From contig NZ_ONZF01000003.1 in the NCBI RefSeq assembly GCF_900302445.1, positions 248,001 to 312,000 of the forward strand: 64,000 nt of DNA, in the 5' to 3' direction. Below the pieces are notes generated by a model, which was given only the letters and a program-made list of their open reading frames with translations, did not search any database and had not been told where the DNA came from. This document shows, one piece after another, positions 27,464 to 37,782 of this stretch. The DNA comes from Palleronia abyssalis. GTDB taxonomy: Bacteria; Pseudomonadota; Alphaproteobacteria; Rhodobacterales; Rhodobacteraceae. A program made the translations under genes and the position numbers. Numbering within the stretch: the first letter of the stretch is position 1; each line of letters starts with the position of its first letter.

Positions 27464-28795
27464 ATGATCTCCTCCCTTTTCTTTCGGTTCCGGCTGTTCT
27501 CGCGGCGTCTCTGGGTGCGCTCTGCGCTGATTTCCGGACTGGCGTTGATCGCCGCGTTCCTGGCGCCTTTGGGCAATTACATCCCGTTTGGCATCGCGGC
27601 GAAGATCGACGAAGAGACGCTGCAGGATCTGCTGGACGTCATCACGGCGTCGATGCTGACGGTCTCGACGTTTTCGCTGTCGATCATGGTGTCGGCCCAC
27701 TTGGCGGCCGATGCGAACACGACCCCCAGGGCGCACCGGATGCTGCAACAGGACAGCCGCACGCAGACGGTGATCGCGACCTTCATCGGCGCCTTCGTCT
27801 ATGCGCTGGCGATGACGGTGATGATCGATTTCGGCGTCTTCCAGACGGGCGAATTCGCCCTGATCTACGCCTTCACGGTCGCGGTCGCGGCGTTGATCGT
27901 GGCCGCGTTGTTGCGGTGGGTCGGACACCTGGACGGCCTGGGATCGGTCGAGGCGACGCTGCGCCGGGCCGAGGCCCGCGCGGTCGAATCGATCGATGTC
28001 TATCGCCGCACGCCGTTTCTGGGCGGGCGCAGTCCGAAGGGAGACGTGGCCGGGGCCCTGCAAGAATTGACCGCCGAACGGTCGGGGTTCTTGCAAAACG
28101 TCGATACCGGCAAGCTGTCGAAGGATTTGGATCACTGGGGCGGCACGGCCTATCTGCGCCACCGGCCGGGGGCCTGGCTGGCCCAGGGGGACGTCTTGGC
28201 CGAGATCGGGATCGACCGGCTGGACGAGGATCGACAGGCGAAGCTCAGGGCCGCGTTCACCATAGACGACCGCCGTGAGCCCGGGCAGGACGTCATCCAG
28301 TCGCTGATCGTGCTGGCCGAGATCGGCGAGCGCGCATTGTCGCCAGGGATCAACGATCCGCGCACGGGGCTGGACGCGATCTCGCGCATCACGCGGCTGG
28401 TGTTGACCATGCCGGCGGAACGGGAACTCGATCAGCCGCCTGCCCCGCGGGTCTTCGTCCCGGCGCTGAAGACCGAGGAAGTCCTTGCGGCCACGCTGGA
28501 CCCGCTGGCCCGCGACGGGAAGGCGTTTTTCGAGGTGCAGATCTCGATCCAGACCGCCGCGGCACAACTGGCCACGCATGACGCGGCCGGGATCAGGGAG
28601 GCCGCCGTCGACCTCAGCGCGCGTGGCTTGGCCTATGCCGAAGACGGGCTTTTGCTGGCGCAGGACATGCGCAAGATCGCCGCGCGGGCGCTGGCGGACG
28701 GTCCTGCCGCAACGCTGGACGCGGACCGGGCCGCCTCGCCCCAAGGGGATGGGCCCGACCCGATGCACGCCGAACGAGCGGCGCGGGACGCCTAG
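27464..28795 (+). CDS. DUF2254 membrane protein
   Basis: A 443-residue protein of unknown function matching DUF2254. The first 190 residues have four hydrophobic helices with SMLTVSTFSLSIMVSAHLAAD between helices, a typical family segment. The soluble C-terminal part contains GDVLAEIG and ERALSPGINDPRTG, the latter being the family's most conserved motif. The frame could start at 27401, only 16 bases from the divergent tRNA gene, but the ATG at 27464 gives a more usual length. It converges on the PBP1A gene with 23 bases between. Confidence 0.85.
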   Translation: MISSLFFRFRLFSRRLWVRSALISGLALIAAFLAPLGNYIPFGIAAKIDEETLQDLLDVITASMLTVSTFSLSIMVSAHLAADANTTPRAHRMLQQDSRTQTVIATFIGAFVYALAMTVMIDFGVFQTGEFALIYAFTVAVAALIVAALLRWVGHLDGLGSVEATLRRAEARAVESIDVYRRTPFLGGRSPKGDVAGALQELTAERSGFLQNVDTGKLSKDLDHWGGTAYLRHRPGAWLAQGDVLAEIGIDRLDEDRQAKLRAAFTIDDRREPGQDVIQSLIVLAEIGERALSPGINDPRTGLDAISRITRLVLTMPAERELDQPPAPRVFVPALKTEEVLAATLDPLARDGKAFFEVQISIQTAAAQLATHDAAGIREAAVDLSARGLAYAEDGLLLAQDMRKIAARALADGPAATLDADRAASPQGDGPDPMHAERAARDA

Positions 28796-28818
28796 GCGCA
28801 GCCCTGCCCCGAGCGAGC

Positions 28819-31314
28819 CTAGTAGAGACCGCCCGAGCTGAGCGTGCCGAAGGTCGCCTTCTTCGTGGGGATCACCACCGTCTTGCCGGTGGCGTTCTGG
28901 ACCTGCTGGCCCGATCCGCCGCCCGCACCTTCGACGAGGGGAAGGTTCGCGCCCATCTCGAAGCCGCCATCGAAGGTCACGCCGAAGATCGGCTCTTCGC
29001 CAAGGCGGAAATACTCGGCAACGACGTCCGGACCGGACGCGCTGTCAGGAAGACGGGCGCCGGTGAAGCGGTTGATCTTGATGAAATGACCGCCCGGGGG
29101 CACCTCGAACGGGCCGCCGCCGTATTTCTCGGTCGCGGCCTTCATCACCTTGTTGAAGACCGGCGCGCACATGCCGCCGCCCGACGCGCCCGAGCCCAAG
29201 CTTCGCGGCTGGTCGTGGCCGATATAGCAGCCCGCCGCGATGTTCGAGGTAAAGCCGACGAACCAAACGTCCTTGGCGTCGTTGGTGGTGCCGGTCTTGC
29301 CCGCCACGGGCACGCCCAGATCGACCTTGCCGCGCGCGGTGCCGCGTTCCACGACACCCTTCATCATCGACGTCAGCTGGTAGGCCGTGATCGCGTTCAT
29401 CACACGTTCGCGGTTCGACACGATGGTGGGCGCAACGCCGGGCTCAAGACTGGCGATGTCGCAGTCGAAGCATTGGCGTCGGTCGTGGGTATAGACGCTG
29501 CGCCCCCAGCGGTCCTGCACGCGGTCGACCAGCGTCGGCTCCACCCGCTCGCCGCCATTGGCGAACATCGAATAGGCCGCGACCATCTTGTAAAGCGTCG
29601 TCTCCTCGGACCCCAGCGAGTTGGCCAGGAACCGCCCCATGTTGTCGTAGACCCCGAACCGCTCGGCATAGCTGGCGACCGTGTCCATCCCGACCTCCTG
29701 TGCGAGGCGCACGGTCATCAGGTTGCGCGATTGCTCGATCCCGGTGCGCAGGGGCGTGGGACCGTAGAACTTGTTCGAGTAGTTCTTGGGCCGCCACAGG
29801 CCCTGGGGCGTGTTGATCTCGATGGGCGCGTCGACCACGACCGTGGCGGGCGAGAAGCCCGAATCCAGCGCGGCGGCATAGACGAAGGGCTTGAACGACG
29901 AACCCGGCTGCCGCGTCGCCTGCGTGGCGCGGTTGAAGACCGAATGCTGATAGCTGAAGCCGCCCTGCATCGCCAGAACGCGGCCGGTGTCCACGTCCAT
30001 CGCCATGAACGCGCCCTCGACCTCGGGGACCTGTCGCAAGGTCCAGCGGATGAATGCACCATCGCCGTCGGCGGTCATCTTGCGCACGTGGACCACGTCG
30101 CCACGGGCGAAATTCTCGAAGAAATCGCCGCGCAGCCATTGGATGTCCTCGCGCGGGACTGTCTGGGTGCCCTGCCCTTCGACGCCCACGGTCAGGGACT
30201 GGTCGGCGATGTCCAGAACGACCGCCGGGAACCACGGCCCGTCCAGTTCGATGTCGCGGGCGATATTCACGCCGGCCAAAGCATCTTCCCAGTCGCCAAG
30301 CTGGTCTTCGGGGATGGTCTTGCCGCTGCCGCGCCACCGGCCCAGGCCGCGGTCGTAATTCTCCAGCGCTTCCTGCAGGGCGACGGCCGCGACCTTCTGC
30401 AGTTCGGGGTCCATGGTGGCACGCACCGACAGGCCGCCGCCGAAGAACTCCCCCTCGCCGAAATCACGGCTAAGCTGGCGACGGATCTCGTCGGTGAAAT
30501 AGTCGCGCGGCGGGATCTCGTCGCGGAAGCTTTCGAAGTCTCCGCCCTGCACGGACAGAAGCGGCGCGACGCGGGCTTCGCGATACTCGGGCTCGGTCAG
30601 ATAGCCGTTCTCGAACATCTCGCGCAGAACGAAGTTGCGCCGCTCGATCGCGCGCTCCTTGGCGCGCACCGGATGGTAGGTCGACGGTGCCTTGGGCAGC
30701 GCGGCCAGATAGGCGGCCTCCTGAGGCTCGAGCTCGGTCAGCGGCTTGTTGAAATAGCTCTGCGCGGCGGCAGTGACGCCATAGCTGTTCTGACCGAGGA
30801 AAATCTCGTTGAGGTAGAGTTCGAGGATCTTGTCCTTCGACAGCGTCTCTTCGATGCGGGCGGCCAGGATCAGTTCTTTCACCTTGCGCTCGGCCGAGCG
30901 TTCGCCGCCCAGAAGGAAGTTCTTCATCACCTGCTGCGTGATGGTCGAGGCACCGCGCACGGCCCCGCCCTGCGCCGCGTCGAGGGCGGCAGCCACCATG
31001 CCGCGCGGATCGTAGCCCTGGTGGGTATAGAAGTTCTTGTCCTCGGCCGAGATGAAGGCGTGCTTCACCATGTCCGGAATCTCGTTCGCGGGGGTGAAGA
31101 GGCGCCGTTCCTCGGCGAATTCGTCGATGATCTTGCCCTCGGCCGAGTAGATGCGGCTGATCGTCGGGGGCGTGTACTGCGCCAGCTGGTCGGTATCGGG
31201 CAGGTCCCGCCCGTAGATCCAGAAGACCCCGCCGATGGACAGCGCCACGGCAAGGGCGCCCATGGTGACGAGCGTGAAGAGTCCGCCGAAGAGGGAAAGG
31301 ATGGCGCGGATCAC
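28819..31314 (-). CDS. mrcA: Class A penicillin-binding protein 1A
   Basis: An 831-residue bifunctional peptidoglycan synthase. It has an N-terminal membrane anchor (residues 10-33), a glycosyltransferase domain with catalytic Glu91 (EDKNFYTHQG) and RGASTITQQ, an OB-like insert, and a transpeptidase domain with Ser472 in SSFK, SRN, and KTGTT at 673-677. It polymerises and cross-links cell wall in the periplasm. It lies 112 bases downstream of the amiC-like amidase gene in the same direction, a common pairing in Rhodobacteraceae. Confidence 0.96.
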   Translation of the reverse strand: MIRAILSLFGGLFTLVTMGALAVALSIGGVFWIYGRDLPDTDQLAQYTPPTISRIYSAEGKIIDEFAEERRLFTPANEIPDMVKHAFISAEDKNFYTHQGYDPRGMVAAALDAAQGGAVRGASTITQQVMKNFLLGGERSAERKVKELILAARIEETLSKDKILELYLNEIFLGQNSYGVTAAAQSYFNKPLTELEPQEAAYLAALPKAPSTYHPVRAKERAIERRNFVLREMFENGYLTEPEYREARVAPLLSVQGGDFESFRDEIPPRDYFTDEIRRQLSRDFGEGEFFGGGLSVRATMDPELQKVAAVALQEALENYDRGLGRWRGSGKTIPEDQLGDWEDALAGVNIARDIELDGPWFPAVVLDIADQSLTVGVEGQGTQTVPREDIQWLRGDFFENFARGDVVHVRKMTADGDGAFIRWTLRQVPEVEGAFMAMDVDTGRVLAMQGGFSYQHSVFNRATQATRQPGSSFKPFVYAAALDSGFSPATVVVDAPIEINTPQGLWRPKNYSNKFYGPTPLRTGIEQSRNLMTVRLAQEVGMDTVASYAERFGVYDNMGRFLANSLGSEETTLYKMVAAYSMFANGGERVEPTLVDRVQDRWGRSVYTHDRRQCFDCDIASLEPGVAPTIVSNRERVMNAITAYQLTSMMKGVVERGTARGKVDLGVPVAGKTGTTNDAKDVWFVGFTSNIAAGCYIGHDQPRSLGSGASGGGMCAPVFNKVMKAATEKYGGGPFEVPPGGHFIKINRFTGARLPDSASGPDVVAEYFRLGEEPIFGVTFDGGFEMGANLPLVEGAGGGSGQQVQNATGKTVVIPTKKATFGTLSSGGLY

Positions 31315-31426
31315 TGGCAGATCTCCGGGGTCGGGAACGGGAAGTGGGGTCTTCTAGCGTGAAGGCCGCGTGAAATCAAAACCGCATCGGCGGAATTATG
31401 TGCAGGAACACGGGGCCGTGATCCCG

Positions 31427-32728
31427 TCATTGCATCAATCGTTTCGCTTCGGCCGCGTCCGCCCTAGCCCAGGTTTCGACGCCTTCGCGAATGCCGTGCG
31501 CCGCCTCGCGCCGCCACGCGGCGTCCAGCAGGTTGTGGCGGTCGCGGTCACTGGACAGAAAGCCCAGTTCGATCAGGACAGACGGGATGTCGGCCCCCCG
31601 TAGCACCGAGAAATCGGCCGACAGGCGGGGTCGCTTGTGAAGATCGCCGGTCGCGCGGGACAGGCCGTTCACGATCTCGTCGGCCAATGCGGCGGATCGC
31701 GGTCCGGTCTCGGCGCGCACCATCTCTTGCAGGATCGTCGCAACCTCGTCGTCGGCGATCTGCAGATCCACGCCCGCCAGCAGATCCGTCCGGTCCATCC
31801 GTTCGGCCAGCTTCTGCGACGCGTCGTCCGAGGCCTCGGACGACAGGGTATAGACCGAGGCCCCCGAGGCCGCCCCTTCGGCCAGCGCGTCGGCATGCAG
31901 GGACAGGAACAGGTCGGCCTGCCTCGCGCGCGCCACGCCGACGCGATCCGGCAAGGGCACGAACGCATCGTCGGTCCGGGTCAGGCTGACCTCCATCCCG
32001 GCGGCGTTCAGGATCTCGGCCAGTTCCAGCGCGAATTGCAGCATCAGGTCGGACTCGCGGCTGCCGCCGACCTCGGCGCCCGGATCGAAGCCGCCATGCC
32101 CGGGGTCGAGCGTGACCCGCAACGGGCGGTCGCCGAGCTGGCGCATGACGGGCGGCGCGACTTCCTCGGGCTGGGGCAGCGCGAAGGCGGCGTCGTCCGG
32201 CAGGCCGACTTCGGCGTCGAAACGCTCCTGCGTGGTGGGGGCCATCTGCAGTTTCAGGACTGCACCCTCGATCCCGGCGATGGCGAGGCCCGCGGTCTCG
32301 ATCCGCATGGGCGCGCCCAGTTCGATCACCAGCCGCGACCATCCCTCGCGGAACCGACCACGATAGAGGCCCGCCACGATGTCCGAGGCGACGAGGGCTT
32401 CAAGGTCCACCCCCGAAAAGTCGACTTCCGAGAAATCCATGACCAGCCGTCGCGGCGCGTCCAGGGTGAAGACGCGCCATTGCACCGGCTGGCTGAGGGC
32501 CAGTTCCACGTGCAGGTTGGCGCCGAAATCCTCGATCCGGCTTCTGTCGGGGTCGATGCGGGCCAGGGCCGTCAGTTGATCCTCCGCCGGGACCTGATCC
32601 AGCGACTGGGCAGCCGTGCTTTCGTCCGGAACGCCGTCCCAGACGTCAGATGTGTCTTCCTGCGGACGTGCCTCGGTGGACAAAAGCCCCACCGCCAGAA
32701 GGCCAATCGCCAGTGTTCTGAATCCCAT
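31427..32728 (-). CDS. amiC: N-acetylmuramoyl-L-alanine amidase (AmiC type)
   Basis: A 433-residue periplasmic amidase with a signal peptide (MGFRTLAIGLLAVGLLS). An AMIN-type domain (about 60-160) targets it to the envelope; the Amidase_3 catalytic domain has zinc ligands His211 (DPGHGG), Glu in GGSRESD and His in LSLHAD, and the catalytic Glu in VLIELGF. It cleaves the peptide side chain from MurNAc during cell separation. An alternative ATG at 32749 would lengthen the signal peptide by 7 residues. Upstream partner of mrcA. Confidence 0.92.
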   Translation of the reverse strand: MGFRTLAIGLLAVGLLSTEARPQEDTSDVWDGVPDESTAAQSLDQVPAEDQLTALARIDPDRSRIEDFGANLHVELALSQPVQWRVFTLDAPRRLVMDFSEVDFSGVDLEALVASDIVAGLYRGRFREGWSRLVIELGAPMRIETAGLAIAGIEGAVLKLQMAPTTQERFDAEVGLPDDAAFALPQPEEVAPPVMRQLGDRPLRVTLDPGHGGFDPGAEVGGSRESDLMLQFALELAEILNAAGMEVSLTRTDDAFVPLPDRVGVARARQADLFLSLHADALAEGAASGASVYTLSSEASDDASQKLAERMDRTDLLAGVDLQIADDEVATILQEMVRAETGPRSAALADEIVNGLSRATGDLHKRPRLSADFSVLRGADIPSVLIELGFLSSDRDRHNLLDAAWRREAAHGIREGVETWARADAAEAKRLMQ

Positions 32729-32824
32729 GCATTCCGTGCCTCTTGTCATCCCGCCTCGGCCGGGGTCTTGGCGCCTCGGTCCTGGGGGTAGCCTAGCATT
32801 TCAGCGCCGATGCCAAAAGGAAAA

Positions 32825-33964
32825 TCAGGCCCTTGCGGCCCAATCACGCAAGCGGTCCAGGCCCTCGGCAATGTCCGCCGTCGCCCGCGCGTACGAAAAT
32901 CGCAGCATTCCCGCCCCGCGCGCCGGATCGAAATCCAGACCCGGGGTCACGGCCACCCCCGCCTCGTCCAGGATGCGCGTGGACAGCGACAGCGAGTCGT
33001 CCGACAAATGCCGGCTGTCGGCATAGACGTAGAAGGCGCCATCAGGCGGCGCGAAGCTGGGGAACCCCGCTGCGGCCAAACCGTCGATCATCAGCTGCCG
33101 GTTCGCCGCATAGACCGAGCGGTTGGCCTCGAGCTCGGCCGTGCAGTCGAAGCTGGCAAGGGCGGCGACCTGGCTGGCGTGGGACGGGCAGATGAACATG
33201 TTCTGCGCCAGCCGTTCGACCGTGCGGATATGGGACTCGGGGACGACCATCCAGCCGACGCGCCAGCCCGTCATCGAGAAGTATTTCGAGAAGGAATTGA
33301 TGACGAACACGTCGTCCGTCAGTTCCAGCGCCGAGACGGCGGGGCGGTCGTAATGCAGGCCGTGATAGATCTCGTCCGAGATCAGCGCGACGTCTTCGGA
33401 CGCGCAGCGGTCGACCAGCGCGCCCAGCCCGTCCCGCGACAGCATCGTGCCAGCCGGATTGCCGGGCGAGGCGACGATCAGCCCGTCCAGATCCGTGCCG
33501 ATCTGGTCCGGGCGCGGCTGGAAGCGGTCCTCCATCGTGGTGGGGATCCCCACCGCCTCAAGCGATAGCGCGGTCAGGATATGACGATAGGACGGGTATC
33601 CCGGCAGCCCCAGCCCCACCAGGTCGCCCGCGTCGAAGAGTGCAGTGAAGGCCAACACGAACCCCGCCGACGCCCCCGCCGTGACCACGACCCGCGCCGG
33701 GTCCAAGTCCACGCCGTGCCAGTCGCGGTAATGTTTTGCGATCCGGGCGCGCAGTTCGGGCAGGCCCAGCGCCACGGTATACCCCAGCGGATCGGCCGCC
33801 ATCGCCGCCGCCAGCGCGGCGCGCGCGCCTTCGGGGGCAGAGGTGCCGGGCTGGCCGACCTCCATGTGTATGATCCGGCGTCCCTGCGCCTCGGCGGCGC
33901 GGGCGCGTTCCATCACGTCCATGACAATGAACGGATCGACCTTGCCCCGGTTCGACTGTCGCAT
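32825..33964 (-). CDS. Pyridoxal-phosphate aminotransferase, class I
   Basis: A 379-residue fold-type I aminotransferase. The PLP lysine is Lys227 in SFSKYFSMTGWRVGW. VASPGNPAGT, SDEIYHGL and the C-terminal LRFSYA arginine for carboxylate binding are present. The substrate amino acid is not readable; the sequence is of the aspartate/alanine aminotransferase superfamily. It is divergent from a DsbA-like gene. Confidence 0.88.
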   Translation of the reverse strand: MRQSNRGKVDPFIVMDVMERARAAEAQGRRIIHMEVGQPGTSAPEGARAALAAAMAADPLGYTVALGLPELRARIAKHYRDWHGVDLDPARVVVTAGASAGFVLAFTALFDAGDLVGLGLPGYPSYRHILTALSLEAVGIPTTMEDRFQPRPDQIGTDLDGLIVASPGNPAGTMLSRDGLGALVDRCASEDVALISDEIYHGLHYDRPAVSALELTDDVFVINSFSKYFSMTGWRVGWMVVPESHIRTVERLAQNMFICPSHASQVAALASFDCTAELEANRSVYAANRQLMIDGLAAAGFPSFAPPDGAFYVYADSRHLSDDSLSLSTRILDEAGVAVTPGLDFDPARGAGMLRFSYARATADIAEGLDRLRDWAARA

Positions 33965-34106
33965 GTTGGATCCTCCTGTCGCGGCCCTGCCTGCCCCCCT
34001 GCCCGGCGCGCGTCAATCACGTTCCCGCCAATGGGTCCGCCAATCGGCTTGCCACACCGGCCCACTTCCCGCAGGGTCGCGCCCGAGTTTTGATGGAGCC
34101 CCGCCG

Positions 34107-34847
34107 ATGCTGAAGACCCTTTGCGCCGCCGCCCTTGCCACGGGGCTGGCCCTGCCCGCCGCCGCGTTCGACATGACCGCCATGACCAAGGCCGAGCGTC
34201 AGGCCTTCGGCGATGAAGTCCGCGCCTACCTTCTGGAGAACCCGCAAGTCCTGATGGAGGCGATCGCGGTTCTGGAAAGCCGCGAACAGCAGGCGCAGGC
34301 GTCGTCCGATGCCGATTTGATCGCGCAGAACGCCGCCGCGTTGTTTGACGGCGACGACTGGGTGGGCGGCAACCCCGATGGCGACATCACCGTGGTTGAG
34401 TTCCTGGACTATCGCTGCGGCTATTGCCGGCGCGCTTTCCCCGAGGTGGAAGAGCTGATCGAAAGCGACGGCAACATCCGCCTGATCGTGAAGGAATTTC
34501 CGATCCTGGGCGAGCAATCCACGTTGGCCTCGCGCTTTGCCATCGCCACGCAGCTGGTCGCCGGCGACGACGCCTACGAGGCGGTGCATGACGGGCTGAT
34601 GACGATGCGCGCCGACGTGACGCCCGACAGCCTGGCCGATCTGGCCGAGGAGGCGGGCCTCGACTTCGCCGAGATCGAGGCGCGGATGGACTCGGAGGAG
34701 GTGAACACCCGGATCTCCGAGACGCTGGCACTGGGTCAGGCAATGGGCGTGAACGGTACGCCGTCCTTCGTCTTCGGCGACCAGATGGTGCGCGGCTATG
34801 TGCCCCTGGATGCGATGCGCCAGATCGTCGAAGACGAGCGGGGCTGA
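34107..34847 (+). CDS. DsbA-family periplasmic thiol-disulfide oxidoreductase
   Basis: A 246-residue protein with a signal peptide (residues 1-20, ending LPAAA). An N-terminal helical region (about 25-80, Gln/Ala-rich) precedes a thioredoxin fold with the active site C104-G-Y-C107 and a cis-proline region NGTPSFVFGD. The helical extension with KAERQAFGDEVR resembles ScsC/Com1-type DsbA proteins, which can oligomerise and act as isomerases. The start at 34107 gives the signal peptide; upstream frame is antisense to the aminotransferase. Confidence 0.9.
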   Translation: MLKTLCAAALATGLALPAAAFDMTAMTKAERQAFGDEVRAYLLENPQVLMEAIAVLESREQQAQASSDADLIAQNAAALFDGDDWVGGNPDGDITVVEFLDYRCGYCRRAFPEVEELIESDGNIRLIVKEFPILGEQSTLASRFAIATQLVAGDDAYEAVHDGLMTMRADVTPDSLADLAEEAGLDFAEIEARMDSEEVNTRISETLALGQAMGVNGTPSFVFGDQMVRGYVPLDAMRQIVEDERG

Positions 34848-34866
34848 GGCCCCGCCCCCCCCGGGA

Positions 34867-35778
34867 TCACCCCTTGGCGAGGTGCAGGTAGGTCTCGTCA
34901 TAGCGGCGCGACAGGTGGTCGCCCGCAAGGATCGTCCGGCCTGACCCCATGGGGGCCACGTTGGTGTCGTAGTTCGGATTGAAGAACAACGGCACCGACA
35001 CACGCTCGGTCGCGGTGCCGATCACCCGGTGGGGCGTGGCGCGGACCAACTCGTTGGTCCACATCTCAAGCATCTCTCCGAAATTGACGACGAAGGTGCC
35101 GGGGTTGGCCGCGACGTCGATCCATGTACCGTCGCGCAGTTGAACCTCCAGCCCGGCGGTGCCGTCGGTGGCCAGAAGCGTCAGGCAGCCGTAATCGGTA
35201 TGCGGGGCGATGCCGAAATCGCGCGCGCCGGCATCGTCGGGCCGCGGCGGATAATAGTTGCCGCGCAACAGCGCCATCGGCTTGTCGAACCGGTCCGCGA
35301 AATAGTCCCGCGGTTGACCGATGGCCGTCGACAGCGCTGCCAGAAGGTCCAGCGCCACGTGCCGGGCGCCGCCGTAATAGGCCTCGAGCGTTTCACGAAA
35401 GCCCGGCAGATCCGCAGGCCAATGGTTGGGGGCGTAGTATTTCAGCCCGTGCGCGGCCAGGGGATCGTCCGCCGACAGCTCCATCCCCATGTCGAAGACC
35501 TGCTTGTAGTCAGGGTTCGCGGCCGGGTCGACCTGCTCGGCCCCCGACGCGCCCCAGCCGCGGTTCGAGCCTGTACGCGCCATGTCGATTTGGGCCTTGT
35601 GCGCCTCGTCCAGACGGAAGAACGACAGATAGGCGGCGATCACCGCCTCGACCTGGGCGCGGTCGATGGCGGTATTCGTCAGCGTCAGGAACCCCGTTTC
35701 GGTCGCGGCATGGCGCAGCGCGTCCTGCGTTTCGGGTGCATGAAGGCGGGCGGCGTCGATCTGCGGGATCATGGGCAC
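34867..35778 (-). CDS. Isopenicillin-N-synthase-like 2-oxoglutarate/Fe(II) oxygenase
   Basis: A 303-residue cupin-fold dioxygenase. The iron-binding HxD is in PHTDYGCLTLL, the distal His in ATPHRVIG and the 2-oxoglutarate-binding RxS in ERVSVPLF. The N-terminal DIOX-type region and overall length fit. Members act in small-molecule oxidation; substrate unknown. Divergent from tpiA. Confidence 0.9.
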   Translation of the reverse strand: MPMIPQIDAARLHAPETQDALRHAATETGFLTLTNTAIDRAQVEAVIAAYLSFFRLDEAHKAQIDMARTGSNRGWGASGAEQVDPAANPDYKQVFDMGMELSADDPLAAHGLKYYAPNHWPADLPGFRETLEAYYGGARHVALDLLAALSTAIGQPRDYFADRFDKPMALLRGNYYPPRPDDAGARDFGIAPHTDYGCLTLLATDGTAGLEVQLRDGTWIDVAANPGTFVVNFGEMLEMWTNELVRATPHRVIGTATERVSVPLFFNPNYDTNVAPMGSGRTILAGDHLSRRYDETYLHLAKG

Positions 35779-35874
35779 TCTCCTGGTCGCGTGTGCCGCG
35801 TTGACGTAATCGCTTTTGACACGGGCTGAAAGCCGCTACCTCTAGGCGCAAAAGGGAACGAAGGGGACCATACC

Positions 35875-36630
35875 ATGGCCGAGCGACAGAAACTGGCTGC
35901 CGGAAACTGGAAGATGAACGGGACCAGCGCCGAGCTGGCAGAGGTCGCGGCACTGGCAGAGACCCACGCCAATGCGGGCTGCGAAATCCTGCTGTGCCCG
36001 CCCGCCACGCTGGTCGAGCGTCTTGCGCAGAAGGCCGACGGCACGGCCATCGCGGTGGGCGGCCAGGACTGCCACTGGGAGGAGTCGGGCGCCCATACCG
36101 GCGACGTCTCGGCCGGGATGCTAAAGGACGCAGGCGCCAGCTTCGTGATCCTGGGTCACTCCGAACGCCGCGCCGACCATGGCGAGACAGACGAGGTCGT
36201 GCGCAACAAGACCAAGGCCGCCTGGGCTGCGGGCCTGACGGCCATCGTCTGCGTGGGCGAAACGCTGAGCGAGCGCGAGGCGTCGAACACCATCGACATC
36301 ATCAAGGGCCAGCTGGCCGGATCGCTGCCGACACAAGCGACCGGGCTGAACCTGGTCGTCGCCTACGAACCCGTGTGGGCCATCGGCACCGGCAAGGTTC
36401 CCACCACCGACCAGATCAGCGAGGTTCACGGCGTCATCCGGGCGCAGCTGGAAAAGCGGTTCGGCCCGGGCGTGGGGCGGTCGGTGCGGCTTCTTTACGG
36501 CGGGTCGGTCAAGCCGGGCAACGCGGCCGAGATCTTCGCGGTCGAGAACGTGGACGGCGCGCTGGTCGGCGGGGCCTCGCTGAAGGCGGCCGATTTCGGC
36601 GGCATCATCGAGGCGCTGGCAAGCTCCTGA
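35875..36630 (+). CDS. tpiA: Triosephosphate isomerase
   Basis: A 251-residue TIM with catalytic His95 (LGHSERR) and Glu165 ([11 protein letters not shown]), matching standard numbering, plus the N-terminal AGNWKMNG lysine and the phosphate-binding YGGSVKPGN. It interconverts dihydroxyacetone phosphate and glyceraldehyde 3-phosphate. The start follows a GGGGA ribosome binding site. It ends 6 bases from the convergent monooxygenase. Confidence 0.98.
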   Translation: MAERQKLAAGNWKMNGTSAELAEVAALAETHANAGCEILLCPPATLVERLAQKADGTAIAVGGQDCHWEESGAHTGDVSAGMLKDAGASFVILGHSERRADHGETDEVVRNKTKAAWAAGLTAIVCVGETLSEREASNTIDIIKGQLAGSLPTQATGLNLVVAYEPVWAIGTGKVPTTDQISEVHGVIRAQLEKRFGPGVGRSVRLLYGGSVKPGNAAEIFAVENVDGALVGGASLKAADFGGIIEALASS

Positions 36631-36636
36631 CGTCGA

Positions 36637-37707
36637 TCACCGGGCGGTCACGTCGTGGCCGTAGAGCCAATCGAACCGCGACGGCATGAAAGCCGGGGCG
36701 ACACGCCCCAGCACCCGCAGGCCGGCATGCCCGACAAGCCGCGTCAGACCCGACAGGTGATAATTGCGTGCGTTGGCGTTGGCGGCGGCGATCGCCCGTT
36801 CGACCCGGGGGCGGCGCGCGGCCTCCCACCCCGGCAGGTCGCCCGCGGAGTGGGCCGCGGCGAAGGTCCACGCATCCTCCAGCGCGAGGTTCGCGCCCTG
36901 GGCCAAGAAGGGCAGCGTCGGGTGCGCAGCATCGCCAATGATCGCGACACGTCCGTCCTGCCAGCGGCGGGCAACGGGATGGCGGAATAGGCCCCACAGA
37001 TGGCAGGTGTCGATCTTAGCAAGATCGTCAGCGGCCGCGGGCATCCCGGCAAAGGTGGCGCGGAAGGCGTCCGGGTCGCCGGGTTGGCGCCATCCTTCCG
37101 CAGTCCAGTCCGCCCGCTCCTGAATCCCGACGAGGTTCACCAAGCCCCCCGGAAGCGGATACCGCACGAGGTGACGCGCGGCGTCCATGTCCACCCGCGC
37201 CTCGGGCGGACGGTCCCCGGGCACGACGGCCCGCCACGCGACCTGGCCGGTGAAGAACGGCGCGTCGGCCCCGTTCAGATGCGGCCGCACGACCGAATGC
37301 AGGCCGTCGGCCCCCAGAACCGCGCCCTCGGGCGGCGGAGAGTCGATCGGCCGGCCATAGGCGACATCGATCCCGGCGGCGTCGGCGGCCTCGGACAGAA
37401 TGGCGATCAGGTCGGGCCGCCGCACCAGGCGGAACGGACCTGAAAGCGGCATCCGCAGAACTTGCGCCCCGGTACGACCGTCGGCCAGTACCACCGCAAG
37501 GTTGGCCAGCGACCGCGCCTCGATCGCGGGGCCGAGGCCAAGCGCCTCCAGAACCTTGTATCCATTGGGGCTGATCTGAAGGCCGGCGCCCAGTTCGGCG
37601 GGACCTTTGGCGCGTTCGACCACGCGGACCGGAACGCCCCGGGCCGACAGGGACAGCGCCGCGGTCAATCCGGCGATCCCGGCGCCTATCACGGTCACGG
37701 GCGTCAT
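36637..37707 (-). CDS. FAD-dependent aromatic monooxygenase-like protein
   Basis: A 356-residue group A flavin monooxygenase, similar to salicylate/3-hydroxybenzoate hydroxylases. The N-terminus VIGAGIAGLTAAL binds the ADP part of FAD, the DG-type segment is LGADGLHSVVR and the second FAD motif is IGDAAHPTLPFLAQGAN. The C-terminal part is short, so it is at the small end of the family. Substrate unknown; no aromatic-degradation genes nearby. Confidence 0.88.
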   Translation of the reverse strand: MTPVTVIGAGIAGLTAALSLSARGVPVRVVERAKGPAELGAGLQISPNGYKVLEALGLGPAIEARSLANLAVVLADGRTGAQVLRMPLSGPFRLVRRPDLIAILSEAADAAGIDVAYGRPIDSPPPEGAVLGADGLHSVVRPHLNGADAPFFTGQVAWRAVVPGDRPPEARVDMDAARHLVRYPLPGGLVNLVGIQERADWTAEGWRQPGDPDAFRATFAGMPAAADDLAKIDTCHLWGLFRHPVARRWQDGRVAIIGDAAHPTLPFLAQGANLALEDAWTFAAAHSAGDLPGWEAARRPRVERAIAAANANARNYHLSGLTRLVGHAGLRVLGRVAPAFMPSRFDWLYGHDVTAR

Positions 37708-37782
37708 GCGCGGGCCCTTGCAGAAACGACAACGCCGGGACCCCTGCCCCGGCGTTTGCCTGCCATACGTCGAAACATGCGG

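Noticed and set aside
29086-31362. 758-residue plus-strand frame
   Set aside because: It lies fully antisense to the PBP1A gene, whose motifs are complete. Long antisense frames arise from high GC at third codon positions.
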